Of a stretch of 49,629 nucleotides of DNA, positions 17,692-26,821 are shown piece by piece. Position 1 is the stretch's first letter. Every line of letters begins with the position of its first letter. The notes beneath the pieces were generated by a model. That model did not search any database. It had not been told where the DNA came from and saw nothing but the letters and a program-made list of their open reading frames with translations. The stretch covers positions 1 through 49,629 of the forward strand of contig NZ_CALXSK010000028.1 in assembly GCF_944391105.1 (NCBI RefSeq), in the 5' to 3' direction. The stretch is from an uncultured Victivallis sp. GTDB lineage: Bacteria; Verrucomicrobiota; Lentisphaeria; Victivallales; Victivallaceae. Made by a program: the position numbers and the translations under genes.

Positions 17692-18168
17692 TCAGTTCAT
17701 CGGGATCGAATCGATCTCCGCATCGTCGTCGCCGCTCTCCTCCTCCGAAGCCGCATCGTCGATGTCCTGGAACAGAACGCCGACTTTCGTGACGGTCATC
17801 CCGGTCACCTTCTCAACCTCCTCGATGACCGCCTTCTGCACCCGCGGCGCAATTTCGGGAATGTTGTAACCGCTCTTCAAAACCAGCTTGATCTCAAGCG
17901 TCACGCGGTTGTTGTCGTCCATCTCGATCGTGATCGCCCGGGCCATTCTGCGGTTCCCGACAAACTCCGCAATGTTGTCCACCAGCGAGCTGCCCGCAAG
18001 GCGCGAAACCCCTTCCACGGAAAGAGCCGCTTTACGAACCAGGGAAGCGATCACATTTTCGTGAACCTTCACCTCGCCGAGTTCGGAACCTTCCAGAGCC
18101 GCCGCTGCAGTGTTTCCAGCTTCCGTCTGCGGAACTGCCGCCTTTCTGTTGTTTGCCGCCGCCTTCAT
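17692..18168 (-). CDS. Asp23/Gls24-family envelope-associated protein
   Basis: The 158-residue protein has the Asp23 fold from about 30 to 140: [24 protein letters not shown], a central beta region and the [22 protein letters not shown] helix typical of the family. An acidic tail (SEEESGDDD) ends it. Its ATG overlaps the accC stop by four bases, so it is translationally coupled to acetyl-CoA carboxylase. In Bacillus the homologous yqhY sits directly after accB-accC and is thought to influence carboxylase activity. A similar role is a fair inference. The AmaP-like anchor follows about 60 bp downstream. Confidence 0.88.
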   Translation of the reverse strand: MKAAANNRKAAVPQTEAGNTAAAALEGSELGEVKVHENVIASLVRKAALSVEGVSRLAGSSLVDNIAEFVGNRRMARAITIEMDDNNRVTLEIKLVLKSGYNIPEIAPRVQKAVIEEVEKVTGMTVTKVGVLFQDIDDAASEEESGDDDAEIDSIPMN

Positions 18169-19535
18169 TTTCCGTCCTCCTTATGTTTCGAGCTCTCCTG
18201 CATGAAGCGCTCCACAAACCCCGTATCGTATTTCCCAAGATTAAAGCTCTTGTGGGAGACGATCTGCTTCTGGAACGGTATCGTGGTCTTGACCCCCTCG
18301 ATCGTCATCTCATCGAGCGCACGGCGCATGGTCGCAATCGCCTCCTCGCGGTTGTGTCCCCAGACGATCAGCTTCCCGATCATGCTGTCATAGTAGGAGG
18401 GAATCCGGTAACCGGTGTACGCATGCGAATCCACCCGCACATTCGGCCCGCCGGCCGGAATGTAAAGGTCAAGCCGTCCCGGGCTCGGCGTGAAGTTGTT
18501 GAACGGGTCCTCCGCATTGATCCGGCACTCGATCGCATGCCCGCTGATCTGCACATCCTTCTGACGGAAACTCAGCCGTTCGCCCGCAGCAACCCGAATC
18601 TGCTCCTTGATCAAGTCGATCCGGGTCACCGCTTCGGTCACCGGATGTTCGACCTGGATCCGCGTATTCATCTCCATGAAATAGAAGTTGCCGTCCTCCG
18701 TGTAGAGGAATTCGATCGTACCGGCGCTCGTGTAACCCGCCGCCTTCGCCGCTTTGACGGCGGCCGCGCCGATCCGCTCCCGCAAGCGCGCCGAAAGCGC
18801 CGGAGAGGGAGCTTCCTCGATCAGCTTCTGATTGCGACGCTGCACACTGCAGTCGCGCTCGCCCAGATGCACCACATTGCCGTAGTTGTCAGCGATGATC
18901 TGGATTTCGATATGGCGCGGATTTTCCAGGTACTTCTCCATGTAGAGCGCCCCGTTTGCAAACGCGCTCTCCGCCTCGGTCCGGGCCGCGTGATACCCCT
19001 GCACAAGGCTCGCGTCGTTGCGCGCAATGCGCATGCCGCGGCCGCCGCCGCCGGCCACCGCCTTGATGATGACCGGGTACTTGAGCTGATGCGCCATCTT
19101 CAGCGCCTCCTGCTCGGAAAGCAGAACCCCGTCGCTGCCGGGCGTGGTCGGGACCCCCGCCTTCTTCATCGTATCACGCGCGACCGCCTTGTCGCCAAGC
19201 GCACGCATCGCCTCCGGCGTCGGCCCGATAAACGTGATGCCGTGCTTGCGGCACGCCTCCGCGAAATATGCGTTTTCCGAAAGAAAACCGTAACCCGGAT
19301 GAATCGCATCCACATCACAAATCGCCGCCACCGACAGAATCCGGTCGATCAGAAGATAACTCTGGTTCGAATGCGCCGGCCCGATGCAGACCGCTTCGTC
19401 CGCCATCCGCACCGGAAGACTGTCGGCGTCCGCCTGGGAATAGACCGCAACGGTCCGGATGCCGAGCTCCCGGCACGCCCGGATCACGCGAAGCGCGATT
19501 TCGCCGCGGTTGGCTATCAGGATTTTATTGAACAT
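18165..19535 (-). CDS. accC: Acetyl-CoA carboxylase biotin carboxylase subunit
   Basis: AccC carboxylates the biotin of AccB using ATP and bicarbonate, the first half-reaction of malonyl-CoA synthesis. The 456-residue protein shows the N-terminal [17 protein letters not shown], the ATP-grasp glycine loop GGGGRGMR, and [15 protein letters not shown] with the catalytic Glu and Arg residues. Length and motifs match the bacterial subunit closely. It starts 20 bp after accB and overlaps the Asp23-family gene by four bases. The carboxyltransferase genes accA and accD are not in the window. Confidence 0.97.
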   Translation of the reverse strand: MFNKILIANRGEIALRVIRACRELGIRTVAVYSQADADSLPVRMADEAVCIGPAHSNQSYLLIDRILSVAAICDVDAIHPGYGFLSENAYFAEACRKHGITFIGPTPEAMRALGDKAVARDTMKKAGVPTTPGSDGVLLSEQEALKMAHQLKYPVIIKAVAGGGGRGMRIARNDASLVQGYHAARTEAESAFANGALYMEKYLENPRHIEIQIIADNYGNVVHLGERDCSVQRRNQKLIEEAPSPALSARLRERIGAAAVKAAKAAGYTSAGTIEFLYTEDGNFYFMEMNTRIQVEHPVTEAVTRIDLIKEQIRVAAGERLSFRQKDVQISGHAIECRINAEDPFNNFTPSPGRLDLYIPAGGPNVRVDSHAYTGYRIPSYYDSMIGKLIVWGHNREEAIATMRRALDEMTIEGVKTTIPFQKQIVSHKSFNLGKYDTGFVERFMQESSKHKEDGK

Positions 19536-19555
19536 AATTGTGTACCGTCACCTTG

Positions 19556-20023
19556 TTATCCGATTACGAACAGCGTTTCCCCGTATTCGACCGGCTGACC
19601 GTTTTCCACGGCAATCTCTTTGATGACGCCGCTCTTTTCCGCCTTGATCTCGTTCATGACCTTCATCGCTTCGATGATGCCGACAACCGTATCCGGCGTA
19701 ACCTTGTCGCCGACTTTCACAAACGGCTGCGCCTCCGGCGAAGAGGCACGATAGAATGTTCCGACCAGCGGAGAATCGATCGTCTCTGCCGGAGCCGCCG
19801 CAACCTCCGCGGCAGCCACGGCCGGAGCTGCCGCCTGAGTCGCCGCCGGAGCGGGCATCGCCGCCACGGCCGGAACCGCCGGAGCAACCTGGGTCACAAT
19901 CTGGGCGGGAACACTCCCTCCCCGCCGAATGCAGAGATTGTACTCCTCGGCTTCGATCTTGAACTCGGTCAGATCATGGTCGCTCATCAGTTTGACTATC
20001 GTCTTGATTTCTTCGATTTTCAT
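19556..20023 (-). CDS. accB: Biotin carboxyl carrier protein of acetyl-CoA carboxylase
   Basis: The 155-residue carrier has the usual N-terminal helical part, an Ala/Pro-rich flexible linker (about 38-80) and a C-terminal biotinyl domain. The biotin-accepting residue is Lys121 in IEAMKVMNEI. The thumb-bearing segment SPEAQPFVKVGDKV of this class is also present. It follows aroQ by 38 bp and precedes accC by 20 bp. The order aroQ-accB-accC-asp23 resembles that in Firmicutes. Confidence 0.97.
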   Translation of the reverse strand: MKIEEIKTIVKLMSDHDLTEFKIEAEEYNLCIRRGGSVPAQIVTQVAPAVPAVAAMPAPAATQAAAPAVAAAEVAAAPAETIDSPLVGTFYRASSPEAQPFVKVGDKVTPDTVVGIIEAMKVMNEIKAEKSGVIKEIAVENGQPVEYGETLFVIG

Positions 20024-20061
20024 TGCAGAAGCTCTCCCTGGAATTTGGGGTTTCGATTACA

Positions 20062-20511
20062 TTACTGTTGATTCCGCTTTTTCAAATGAGAACACAGGGC
20101 ACGGAGCGCCAGCTCGTAAGAGTCGGCTCCGAACCCCGCAACTACGCCGATGCAGACCGGGGCGGTCAGGGAACGGCTGCGAAACTCCTCGCGGGCATGC
20201 ACATTGCTCAGGTGCACCTCCACCACCGGAAGTTTCACCGCGGCAATCGCGTCCCGGATCGCCACGGATGTATGCGTGTAGGCCGCGGGATTCATCACAA
20301 TACCGGAAATCCCCTCCGAAATGGAATTCCCGATCCGATCGACGATCTCGCCCTCATGATTGGATTGAAAGTCAATCAGCTCGCAGCCGAATCCGGCGGC
20401 AAGCTCACGCAGATGCGACACAATCGATTCAAGCGTGTCGCGACCGTAGATCCCCGGCTCCCGAAAACCAAGAAGCTGAAGATTCGGCCCATTGATCAGT
20501 AATATTTTCAT
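20062..20511 (-). CDS. aroQ: 3-dehydroquinate dehydratase, type II
   Basis: AroQ converts 3-dehydroquinate to 3-dehydroshikimate in aromatic amino-acid synthesis. The 149-residue protein has the type II marks [20 protein letters not shown] with the catalytic Tyr, [36 protein letters not shown] and [15 protein letters not shown] with the catalytic His. The ATG at 20511 is preferred over a TTG two codons upstream. No other shikimate genes are in the window. It lies between a RodZ-like gene and accB on the same strand. Confidence 0.96.
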   Translation of the reverse strand: MKILLINGPNLQLLGFREPGIYGRDTLESIVSHLRELAAGFGCELIDFQSNHEGEIVDRIGNSISEGISGIVMNPAAYTHTSVAIRDAIAAVKLPVVEVHLSNVHAREEFRSRSLTAPVCIGVVAGFGADSYELALRALCSHLKKRNQQ

Positions 20512-20548
20512 AACCAACTACTATAGCACCAACTTCCGGATTTTTCCA

Positions 20549-20576
20549 GTTTTCCGGAGATTTTCTCCCGGAAAAC
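20549..20576. terminator. Inverted repeat between the RodZ-like gene and aroQ
   Basis: GTTTTCCGG (20549-20557) and CCGGAAAAC (20568-20576) form a perfect 9-bp stem with a 10-nt loop. On the minus strand no T run follows, so it is at best an attenuating or RNA-stability hairpin within the operon. Confidence 0.35.
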
Positions 20577-20585
20577 GGTCCTTTT

Positions 20586-21272
20586 TCATTTCAGTTCCTG
20601 CAACTCAATCCGCGGGGCCGACTGCAATTCAAGCAGGCGGCTTTCGTCGAACGGCGCCCCGGAAGCCTCAGCAGACGAACAGCTCCGCAGCCCGACCAGA
20701 ATCAACACGCCCACCACAATGAACGCAATCACCACCAGCGCCGCGCCTCCGGCAACCAGAAGCATCAGCTGCCGCTGCTTGCGCTCATTCTCCTCGCTGA
20801 CCTCATGATCCATAACCGCCTTGGTGATGTCTTCCGGCAGCTCATACTGCAGCCGTTCACGCAACCCCGCGGTCAGCGCATCCGCATCCTCCTTGCTCAC
20901 GCCGTAAAGCGCACAAAGTTTGCGGATGTAACCCATCACATAGACCAGTTGCGGAAGATTCTTGTAATCCTCCGCCTCCAACGCCTCCAGATAGATCTCC
21001 CGAATCCTGGTCTCTTCCGCCAACTGCCGGATCGTAAGGTTGTGGCGCTGCCGCAATTCCGCAAGACACTCCCCGAATGAACCGTCCCCGGCGATTCTGC
21101 AATAGGTCTTCGGCTTTACCGGAGAATCGGGAACCTCGCGTATTTCCGAATCGATCGGTCCGATCGGCTCCTCCTCTTCTTCTCCCTTCGCCGCGGGCGG
21201 CTCATCGCGGAACAGCTCCGGCTCTTCCTCGTTTTTCCGGCCGGGCAGCAGCCCGTGTCTCAATTCTTCCAT
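20586..21272 (-). CDS. RodZ-like helix-turn-helix membrane protein
   Basis: The 228-residue protein has an acidic N-terminal region, a Cro-type helix-turn-helix of the RodZ kind (about 64-130, FGECLAELRQRHNLTIRQLA), one membrane helix (about 168-194) and a short outer tail. RodZ links MreB filaments to the elongation machinery. Here the 65-residue disordered extension before the HTH is unusual, because RodZ normally starts with the HTH, and the outer domain is very short. AAGG lies before the ATG. A good promoter is at 21311-21339. It may be a diverged RodZ or another membrane HTH protein. Confidence 0.7.
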   Translation of the reverse strand: MEELRHGLLPGRKNEEEPELFRDEPPAAKGEEEEEPIGPIDSEIREVPDSPVKPKTYCRIAGDGSFGECLAELRQRHNLTIRQLAEETRIREIYLEALEAEDYKNLPQLVYVMGYIRKLCALYGVSKEDADALTAGLRERLQYELPEDITKAVMDHEVSEENERKQRQLMLLVAGGAALVVIAFIVVGVLILVGLRSCSSAEASGAPFDESRLLELQSAPRIELQELK

Positions 21273-21310
21273 ATCATGACCCTTATATGTTGGGTTGCTT
21301 TTTCCTAATC

Positions 21311-21339
21311 AATATAGCGCACTTCGGTGCATTCTGCAA
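21311..21339 (-). promoter_or_regulatory. Promoter of the RodZ-like/aroQ/acc operon
   Basis: On the minus strand TTGCAG (21334-21339), 17 bp, TATATT (21311-21316), about 40 bp before the start codon. The spacer holds a small hairpin, GCACCGAAGTGC. Confidence 0.55.
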
Positions 21340-21350
21340 TTCTTTCGAGA

Positions 21351-23909
21351 CTACTCTTCGTCCATTCCGTCGAAAATCAGGATCTCCCGCTTGTTGCCGC
21401 TGCCCGACGCCGGCCCGACAATGCCGCGCTCCTCAAAGAGATCCATGATCTCCGCGGCGCGGTTGTAACCGATCTTCAGCCGCCGCTGGAGATAACTCGT
21501 GCTCGCCTTCCGGTCGAGAACCACCACTTCGAGTGCCCGGCGGATGTTGTCGTCGTCCCCCGGACGCATGTATTTCTTGATGACCGGGGCGATATCGCGG
21601 TAATCGTCATCGTCGTAATCGGTCGCATTTTCGTCGATTTCCTCCTCCATCGCCTCCTCCTCGGCGACGACCTGCGCATTGAAACTCTGAGGAACCTGGT
21701 CGGAAACGAACTTCACCACCTGCTTGATGTCTTCGTCCTTGACCCAGGCGCCCTGCACACGTTCGAGGTCCATCCCGCCCGGCGCGAGGAAGAGCATGTC
21801 GCCCGACCCGAGCAGTTTTTCCGCTCCGTTCTGATCGAGAATGACCCGGCTGTCGATCATCTGACCGACCCGGAACGCGATTCGCGTCGGCAGATTCGCC
21901 TTGATGACGCCTGTGATGATCTGCGTCGAAGGACGCTGCGTCGCAACCACGATGTGCACCCCGGCCGCGCGCCCGAGCTGGGCGATCCGGGTGATATACG
22001 CCTCGGAATCCTTCCGCGCATCGGTCATCATCAGTTCGGCCAGCTCGTCGATGATCACGATCAGCACAGGCATTTTCGCGGGCGCTTCAACGCCGTTCTC
22101 ATCGATCACCGGCACCGGATTCGGCCGACTGTTGTACTCCGCGAGTTTTTTCACGCCCGCCTTCGCAAGGATATGATAGCGCTTCTCCATCTCGGTCACG
22201 GCCCAGCGCAGCGCGATCGGAACCTTCTTTGAATCGTTGATGACGGGAGTAATCAAATGCGGCAGACGCTTGTAATCCTCGAATTCCACGATCTTCGGGT
22301 CGACCATGATGAGTCGCAGTTCATCCGGCGAGAATTTGAACAGCAGGCTCATGATGAGCGTATTCATGCAGACCGACTTGCCCGATCCGGTCGAACCGGC
22401 GATCAGAAGGTGCGGCGCCTTCGCGAGGTCGAGAATCACCGGATTGCCCGCCACATCCTTCCCCAGCACGATCGGGATTGCGGCGTGCCCCTTCTGCCAC
22501 GCATCGGACTCCATCACCGCCCGCATGAACACCGCCTCGGTCTTCGTGTTCGGGACTTCGACGCCGACGACCGGCCGGCCGGGAATCGGCGCAAGTACGC
22601 GCACCGTCTTGGCGGAAAGATTCATCGCGATGTTGTCGGCAATCGCTTCGACCTTCTTCACGTTGACCCCCTCGTCGAGGGAGATCTCGTACCGCGTGAT
22701 CCGCGGGCCGGAAATGTATCCGGACACCCGGCCGGAAACCTTGAAGCTGTCGAGTGTCCGCTGCAGAATCTCGCGCGCCCGGGCGATCGCCTCCGGCGCT
22801 TCTCCGACCAGATCGGAGCCCTTGCTCAACATCGGAATCTGAGGCAGAATATATTCGCGTTCATGGCCGGCAGTCGCCTTCGCCCCCTGTTCCACCACTC
22901 GTGTGCTGACCGCCGGAACGCCGGCGGCGGGAGAAGTCTGCGGCCGGGAAGCGGGCGAAACCGGAGCATTCGGCCGTTCCGGAGCAGGAGCGGGCTCCGG
23001 TTCCGGTTCCGGTGCAACGGCGGTAAGCAACTCCGGCTGAGAAATTTTCGGAGCAGGATTCTCCTCTTCCGACTCCGCCGGAACGGCGTTGCCTTTGCCC
23101 TGAAGAACGCGGAGGGCCTCCCGCATCCGGTTGAACATGCCGTCCGTTGACCGTGCCGGTTCATCCGCCGGGGCTTCACGACCACTCCCGTCCTCCGGCT
23201 CCAGCTCCAGCTCCGGTTCCGGTTCAGCGGCGATCGCGGCGGCGCGGCGGCTTCGCGGCACGTCGTCCGATTCGGGTTCCGTCCACGGGCGCGGCGCGAA
23301 AACCCGATCCCGCAGCAGTGCGTGCCAGTCTGAAAAATAAATGACAATCGCCCCGCCCATCACGAGCGCCCATCCGAAAATCGTACATCCGACCGCACCG
23401 ATCAACTGCCGAAGCACTCCCTCGGAAAGTTCCGGAGATTCGACCGCCGGCGCGACAAGCACCTGACCGATCACTCCGCCCGTGAGGGCGAGCTCGGGGA
23501 CTCCGCTGCGACCGATACCAAGCTGTTCGGTCAGTGACACAAATGGATAAGGAGAAAGCGCAAGCAGCAGAAGCGAGCCGAGGAGAATCATCGCTTCCCC
23601 GGCGAAAAAGAGTCCCGGCCTCCCCTTCCCGGGCAGGATCGCCCGAAGCAGGCGCAGCAGTGTCACGAACACCAGCACGTAAGTCGCCAGCCCGAAAAGA
23701 TGGAAAAGCCAGAAACCGAAATATGCTCCCGCACTGCCGATCCAGTTCGACGGCGGGGCGTCGACCCCGCCTGAAATCGCCGCACTGTCCGCAGGCGAGT
23801 AGGAAAAGATCGCCAGCAGCGCCAGTAGCAGAAACGCCACATAAAAAATATATTGCACCCGGAAACCGCTCCCACCGCCCGACCGGGATGTAACCGCAGA
23901 ATCAGCCAT
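21351..23909 (-). CDS. ftsK: DNA translocase FtsK/SpoIIIE
   Basis: FtsK pumps chromosomal DNA through the closing septum and activates dimer resolution. This 852-residue form has an N-terminal part with about four membrane helices (25-200). A Pro/Glu-rich linker of only about 180 residues follows, then the motor with Walker A GSTGSGKS near residue 505-512 and Walker B LIVIIDELAELMM. A C-terminal gamma winged helix ends it (ASTSYLQRRLKIGYNRAAEIMD). The ATG at 23909 (or 23912) is preferred to an upstream GTG at 23933. The linker is rich in repeated Glu-Pro units. It has its own promoter and is followed by the RodZ-like gene. Confidence 0.95.
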   Translation of the reverse strand: MADSAVTSRSGGGSGFRVQYIFYVAFLLLALLAIFSYSPADSAAISGGVDAPPSNWIGSAGAYFGFWLFHLFGLATYVLVFVTLLRLLRAILPGKGRPGLFFAGEAMILLGSLLLLALSPYPFVSLTEQLGIGRSGVPELALTGGVIGQVLVAPAVESPELSEGVLRQLIGAVGCTIFGWALVMGGAIVIYFSDWHALLRDRVFAPRPWTEPESDDVPRSRRAAAIAAEPEPELELEPEDGSGREAPADEPARSTDGMFNRMREALRVLQGKGNAVPAESEEENPAPKISQPELLTAVAPEPEPEPAPAPERPNAPVSPASRPQTSPAAGVPAVSTRVVEQGAKATAGHEREYILPQIPMLSKGSDLVGEAPEAIARAREILQRTLDSFKVSGRVSGYISGPRITRYEISLDEGVNVKKVEAIADNIAMNLSAKTVRVLAPIPGRPVVGVEVPNTKTEAVFMRAVMESDAWQKGHAAIPIVLGKDVAGNPVILDLAKAPHLLIAGSTGSGKSVCMNTLIMSLLFKFSPDELRLIMVDPKIVEFEDYKRLPHLITPVINDSKKVPIALRWAVTEMEKRYHILAKAGVKKLAEYNSRPNPVPVIDENGVEAPAKMPVLIVIIDELAELMMTDARKDSEAYITRIAQLGRAAGVHIVVATQRPSTQIITGVIKANLPTRIAFRVGQMIDSRVILDQNGAEKLLGSGDMLFLAPGGMDLERVQGAWVKDEDIKQVVKFVSDQVPQSFNAQVVAEEEAMEEEIDENATDYDDDDYRDIAPVIKKYMRPGDDDNIRRALEVVVLDRKASTSYLQRRLKIGYNRAAEIMDLFEERGIVGPASGSGNKREILIFDGMDEE

Positions 23910-23950
23910 CATGCACCGTATTCTTGAAACCACACAGAATCAAACGGAGT

Positions 23951-23979
23951 AATATAGACCGAAGGTTTCGCAAATGCAA
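23951..23979 (-). promoter_or_regulatory. Promoter of ftsK
   Basis: On the minus strand TTGCAT (23974-23979), 17 bp, TATATT (23951-23956), about 40 bp before the start. Confidence 0.55.
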
Positions 23980-24041
23980 TCTCTTAGAGCCGAAAACCCG
24001 GAAAAAAGGCCTCGATACCATTCGGAGAAAAAAAAACAGAT

Positions 24042-24614
24042 TCAGCCGAGAATGCGCGCCATCTCTTCCGCGGAGACAAAACGATGGGCGTTCCAACCGT
24101 GCCGGAGCGCTCCTTCGATCAGGTCGGCGCGATCGTCGAAATAAAATGCCGGGACGCCGAACCGCGCTTCAAACGCCTCGAACATCGCTTTTTCCGGCTT
24201 CTTCGCATGGACTTCGCAACTGTAAATTCCGTCCGGCACCGCCGCTTCCGACGGGAACTTCCGCCGAACCTCGTCGAGATGGGTGATCGAAGTATCCGAG
24301 AAGAACACCGGCCGGAATCCCCGCGCATCGAGTCCGGCAACCAGCTCCGCCATCCCCGGAACCACCGGTCCGATGATCGACCGGAACGCCCGTTCGAGCT
24401 CTTCGTCGGAGAACTTCGTTCCGGTCAGCTTCCGGAATCCCGCGAGAAATTCCGCGGGAGTGACTTCCCCGCGCTCGAACCGTTCGCTTGCGAGAAACAG
24501 CGCTTCGGGCGGAATTTCACTCACGCTCCGGAATCCGAGCGCCCCGAAACACCGCTCGGGATGAATCTCCAGGCAGACATTTCCGATATCCAGCGCAATC
24601 ACTCTTTTCTCCAT
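24042..24614 (-). CDS. HAD-family phosphatase (YihX-like)
   Basis: This 190-residue haloacid-dehalogenase-like hydrolase has motif I IALDIGNVCLEI, with the nucleophile Asp followed by Gly at the +2 position, as in YihX-type sugar-phosphate phosphatases. Motif II is FFSDTS, the motif III lysine is in VHAKKPEKAMFE, and motif IV is YFDDRADLI. A helical cap lies between residues about 20 and 85. The ATG at 24614 has GGAGG upstream; a longer frame to 24707 is not supported. Glucose-1-phosphate or another hexose phosphate is a possible substrate by family analogy. Confidence 0.85.
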   Translation of the reverse strand: MEKRVIALDIGNVCLEIHPERCFGALGFRSVSEIPPEALFLASERFERGEVTPAEFLAGFRKLTGTKFSDEELERAFRSIIGPVVPGMAELVAGLDARGFRPVFFSDTSITHLDEVRRKFPSEAAVPDGIYSCEVHAKKPEKAMFEAFEARFGVPAFYFDDRADLIEGALRHGWNAHRFVSAEEMARILG

Positions 24615-24693
24615 CGATGCCACCTCCAAGGCTTTCCTTTCTGCAATCTGCAACAAAAAAAATCCGTCCGGACTGGAAGACTCAACCGTTTTC

Positions 24694-24751
24694 AACGGAA
24701 AATACAACGGAAAAATACAACGGAAAAGTAACGGATCAATCCGTCATTTCT
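24694..24751. repeat. TGACGGA repeat element with palindrome
   Basis: Three AACGG-containing units at 12-13 bp intervals (24694, 24706, 24719) lead into the near-palindrome TAACGGAT-CA-ATCCGTCA (24729-24746). Positions 24726-24751 match the complement of 27188-27213 inside parC at 24 of 26 bases. Read on the minus strand, the hairpin is followed by T-rich DNA and might also end the transporter transcript. Confidence 0.55.
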
Positions 24752-24763
24752 GAAATTTCCACC

Positions 24764-25369
24764 TCACGGCTGACAGAAAAACGCTCCGAAAATCGCGGAA
24801 AGCAGCAAAAGCCAGAGAAACGGAAATTTCGTCTTCATCAGCACCGGAACCGTCACCGCAGCGAGAATCACGCATCCCCAGTTCAGCCCAAATCCACCGA
24901 GCGTGCCGCCCGCACCGGTTATCATCTTCCAGAACTCCCCCCATGGAATCTCCGTGCGGAACACCGACAGCTCCGCAAAAACCACCGCCGCCGACAAAAC
25001 CAGCCCGAACGACGCCGGACGCATCCCCGCCAGGAATCCCTGTACCGGAACACTCGTCTCATACCGCTTCAGCAGCTTGATCGCGAGAATAACCAGAAAC
25101 AACGCCGGCGTCACGATCCCGAGCGTGCCGAGGCACGCCCCCAGAATCCCCTGCTGCGTGAATCCCACGTAGGTCGCCGTGTTGATCCCGATCGGCCCGG
25201 GCGTCACCTGTGCGATCGAAACGAGATTCGCAAACGCCTCCGGCGTCAGCGGCGCCCCGGGCGCGTTCCCGACCAGATCCGCCGACAACAGCGGAACGAG
25301 CATGTAGCCGCCTCCGAAGCAGAGCAGTCCAAATTTGAAAAACGTGACGTAGAGCTCCCAGAACGTCAT
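24764..25369 (-). CDS. CHR-family (chromate-type) transporter, second half
   Basis: This is one half of a short-chain CHR pair. The 201-residue membrane protein contains the family marks FFKFGLLCFGGGYMLVPLL and ANLVSIAQVTPGPIGIN, with about six hydrophobic segments. Short CHR proteins work as pairs made by adjacent genes. The ATG overlaps the stop of the first half by four bases, so they are translationally coupled. Some members export chromate; the natural substrate of many is unknown, and nothing here shows chromate specificity. A palindromic repeat lies after its stop. Confidence 0.88.
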   Translation of the reverse strand: MTFWELYVTFFKFGLLCFGGGYMLVPLLSADLVGNAPGAPLTPEAFANLVSIAQVTPGPIGINTATYVGFTQQGILGACLGTLGIVTPALFLVILAIKLLKRYETSVPVQGFLAGMRPASFGLVLSAAVVFAELSVFRTEIPWGEFWKMITGAGGTLGGFGLNWGCVILAAVTVPVLMKTKFPFLWLLLLSAIFGAFFCQP

Positions 25370-25983
25370 TTCTTCTCCCCCGCTTCTTCCTGTTTCCTCA
25401 GTCGCAGAATCGTCACCTGTGAGATCCCGAGCACGATCGCCCCGACGATCAGCCAGGCCGGATTCACCCCGAATACGCTCATCCCGACCAGACAACCCGC
25501 CGCGATCAGCCAGCCGAACCATCCCTTCACCGGCTTTTTGCGCATTTTAAGCGCGGTCACGACCACCATGCCCACAATGCAGGCGATGACACCGCGGAAT
25601 GCTCCCTGAATGTACGGATTCTGAATCATCTCAGCCACCGATGAAATCGCCGCCGCTATGCAGATGATGATGACCAGCGACGGCAGAATCGACCCGAGCA
25701 GCGCCGCAAGCGCCCCCGGCAGCCCGTTGATCCGCCAGCCGATGTAGATCGCCGAATTACAGGCGAGAATCCCGGGAACCGTCTGTGTGATCGTGATCAT
25801 CTCCAACACGTCGTCATCGGTCAGCCACCCGCGGCGGCGCACAAACTCCTCCTGCGCCGCCGCTATGATCGCATAGCCTCCGCCGATCACGAGACTCGTG
25901 ATCTTGATGTATGACCAGAAGAGCACCCAGCTCCTCTCCCAGACACCGATCTCCGAATAATGCCGGGAAGCTCCACCCATCAT
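25366..25983 (-). CDS. CHR-family (chromate-type) transporter, first half
   Basis: This 205-residue membrane protein has the CHR motif IKITSLVIGGGYAIIAAAQEEF and the matching ITITQTVPGILACNSAIYIG, where the partner has VTPGPIG. It forms the first half of a two-gene transporter. Its start overlaps the esterase stop by four bases, and its end overlaps the second half in the same way, so the three genes are tightly coupled. Confidence 0.88.
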   Translation of the reverse strand: MMGGASRHYSEIGVWERSWVLFWSYIKITSLVIGGGYAIIAAAQEEFVRRRGWLTDDDVLEMITITQTVPGILACNSAIYIGWRINGLPGALAALLGSILPSLVIIICIAAAISSVAEMIQNPYIQGAFRGVIACIVGMVVVTALKMRKKPVKGWFGWLIAAGCLVGMSVFGVNPAWLIVGAIVLGISQVTILRLRKQEEAGEKK

Positions 25984-26777
25984 TTCTCCGTTCCGAACAG
26001 GAAACGCAGCCCGTCCTGAATATAGTGATCCCAGAACTCCCAGTTATGGGTCCCGGCATCCTCAATGTAGCAGTAGCCGGGGAAATGAACTTTCTCCATG
26101 TAATCGCGGAACCGGTGATTCTCGCGCAGCAATCCGTCTTCCGTCCCGCAGACCTGCAGAATGCGCGGTTTCGGTTTCGAAGATTTGAGAAGAGCGTCGG
26201 CGAGCGCAAAGAGATCATCTCCGTTCGCCACGATCCGTTCGGCAGAACCGAAGATCCGGGTCAGTTCCTCACGCATCTCCGGCCGCTCACCGCCGATGAA
26301 CCAGCCGCGCGGATCCGTCACCGGCGAGAGCGCCACCGCCCCGGCAAACCGTTCCGGGCAACGCAGCGCAAGTTTCAGTGCGCCATAGCCGCCCATCGAC
26401 AGCCCCGCCGCAAACGTATCCTCCCGTTTCGCACTGACCGGAAACAGATTCCGGACAATCTGCGGCAACTCTTCCGAAACCATCGTCCAGTAACGGTATC
26501 CCTCGGCCATATCCGTATAAAATCCGCGCTCTCCCGCCGGCATCACCACGACAATGCCGTAAGCGGCCGCGTACCGCTCAATCGAAGTGCGGCGCATCCA
26601 GATCGTGTGGTTGTCCGAAAGCCCGTGCAGCAGATAGAGCACCGGGTATTCGGCGCGTCCCGTCTCTCCCGAAGAAACCATGCCGATCTGCGTCGCCGCC
26701 TTCTGCGGAACCAGCACATTCATGCTGCAGGCGCGTCCAAGCACATCCGAATGAAATTCACATTGAAGAAAAGCCAT
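25980..26777 (-). CDS. Alpha/beta-hydrolase esterase (S-formylglutathione hydrolase/EstA-like)
   Basis: This 265-residue serine esterase has the nucleophile Ser127 in GLSMGGYG, the acid Asp214 in GTEDGLL and the base His244 in AGTHNWEFWD, plus the oxyanion HGLSDN loop. It is of the esterase D/EstA group, whose members cut small acyl esters such as acetylated sugars. No signal peptide is present. AGGAG lies before the ATG. The gene follows parC by 44 bp and overlaps the CHR transporter gene, which may mean a shared transcript. Confidence 0.88.
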   Translation of the reverse strand: MAFLQCEFHSDVLGRACSMNVLVPQKAATQIGMVSSGETGRAEYPVLYLLHGLSDNHTIWMRRTSIERYAAAYGIVVVMPAGERGFYTDMAEGYRYWTMVSEELPQIVRNLFPVSAKREDTFAAGLSMGGYGALKLALRCPERFAGAVALSPVTDPRGWFIGGERPEMREELTRIFGSAERIVANGDDLFALADALLKSSKPKPRILQVCGTEDGLLRENHRFRDYMEKVHFPGYCYIEDAGTHNWEFWDHYIQDGLRFLFGTEK

Positions 26778-26821
26778 TTCTCACCTCTCCTTGATCATCG
26801 TTGAAGATTTTCCGCCGGATA

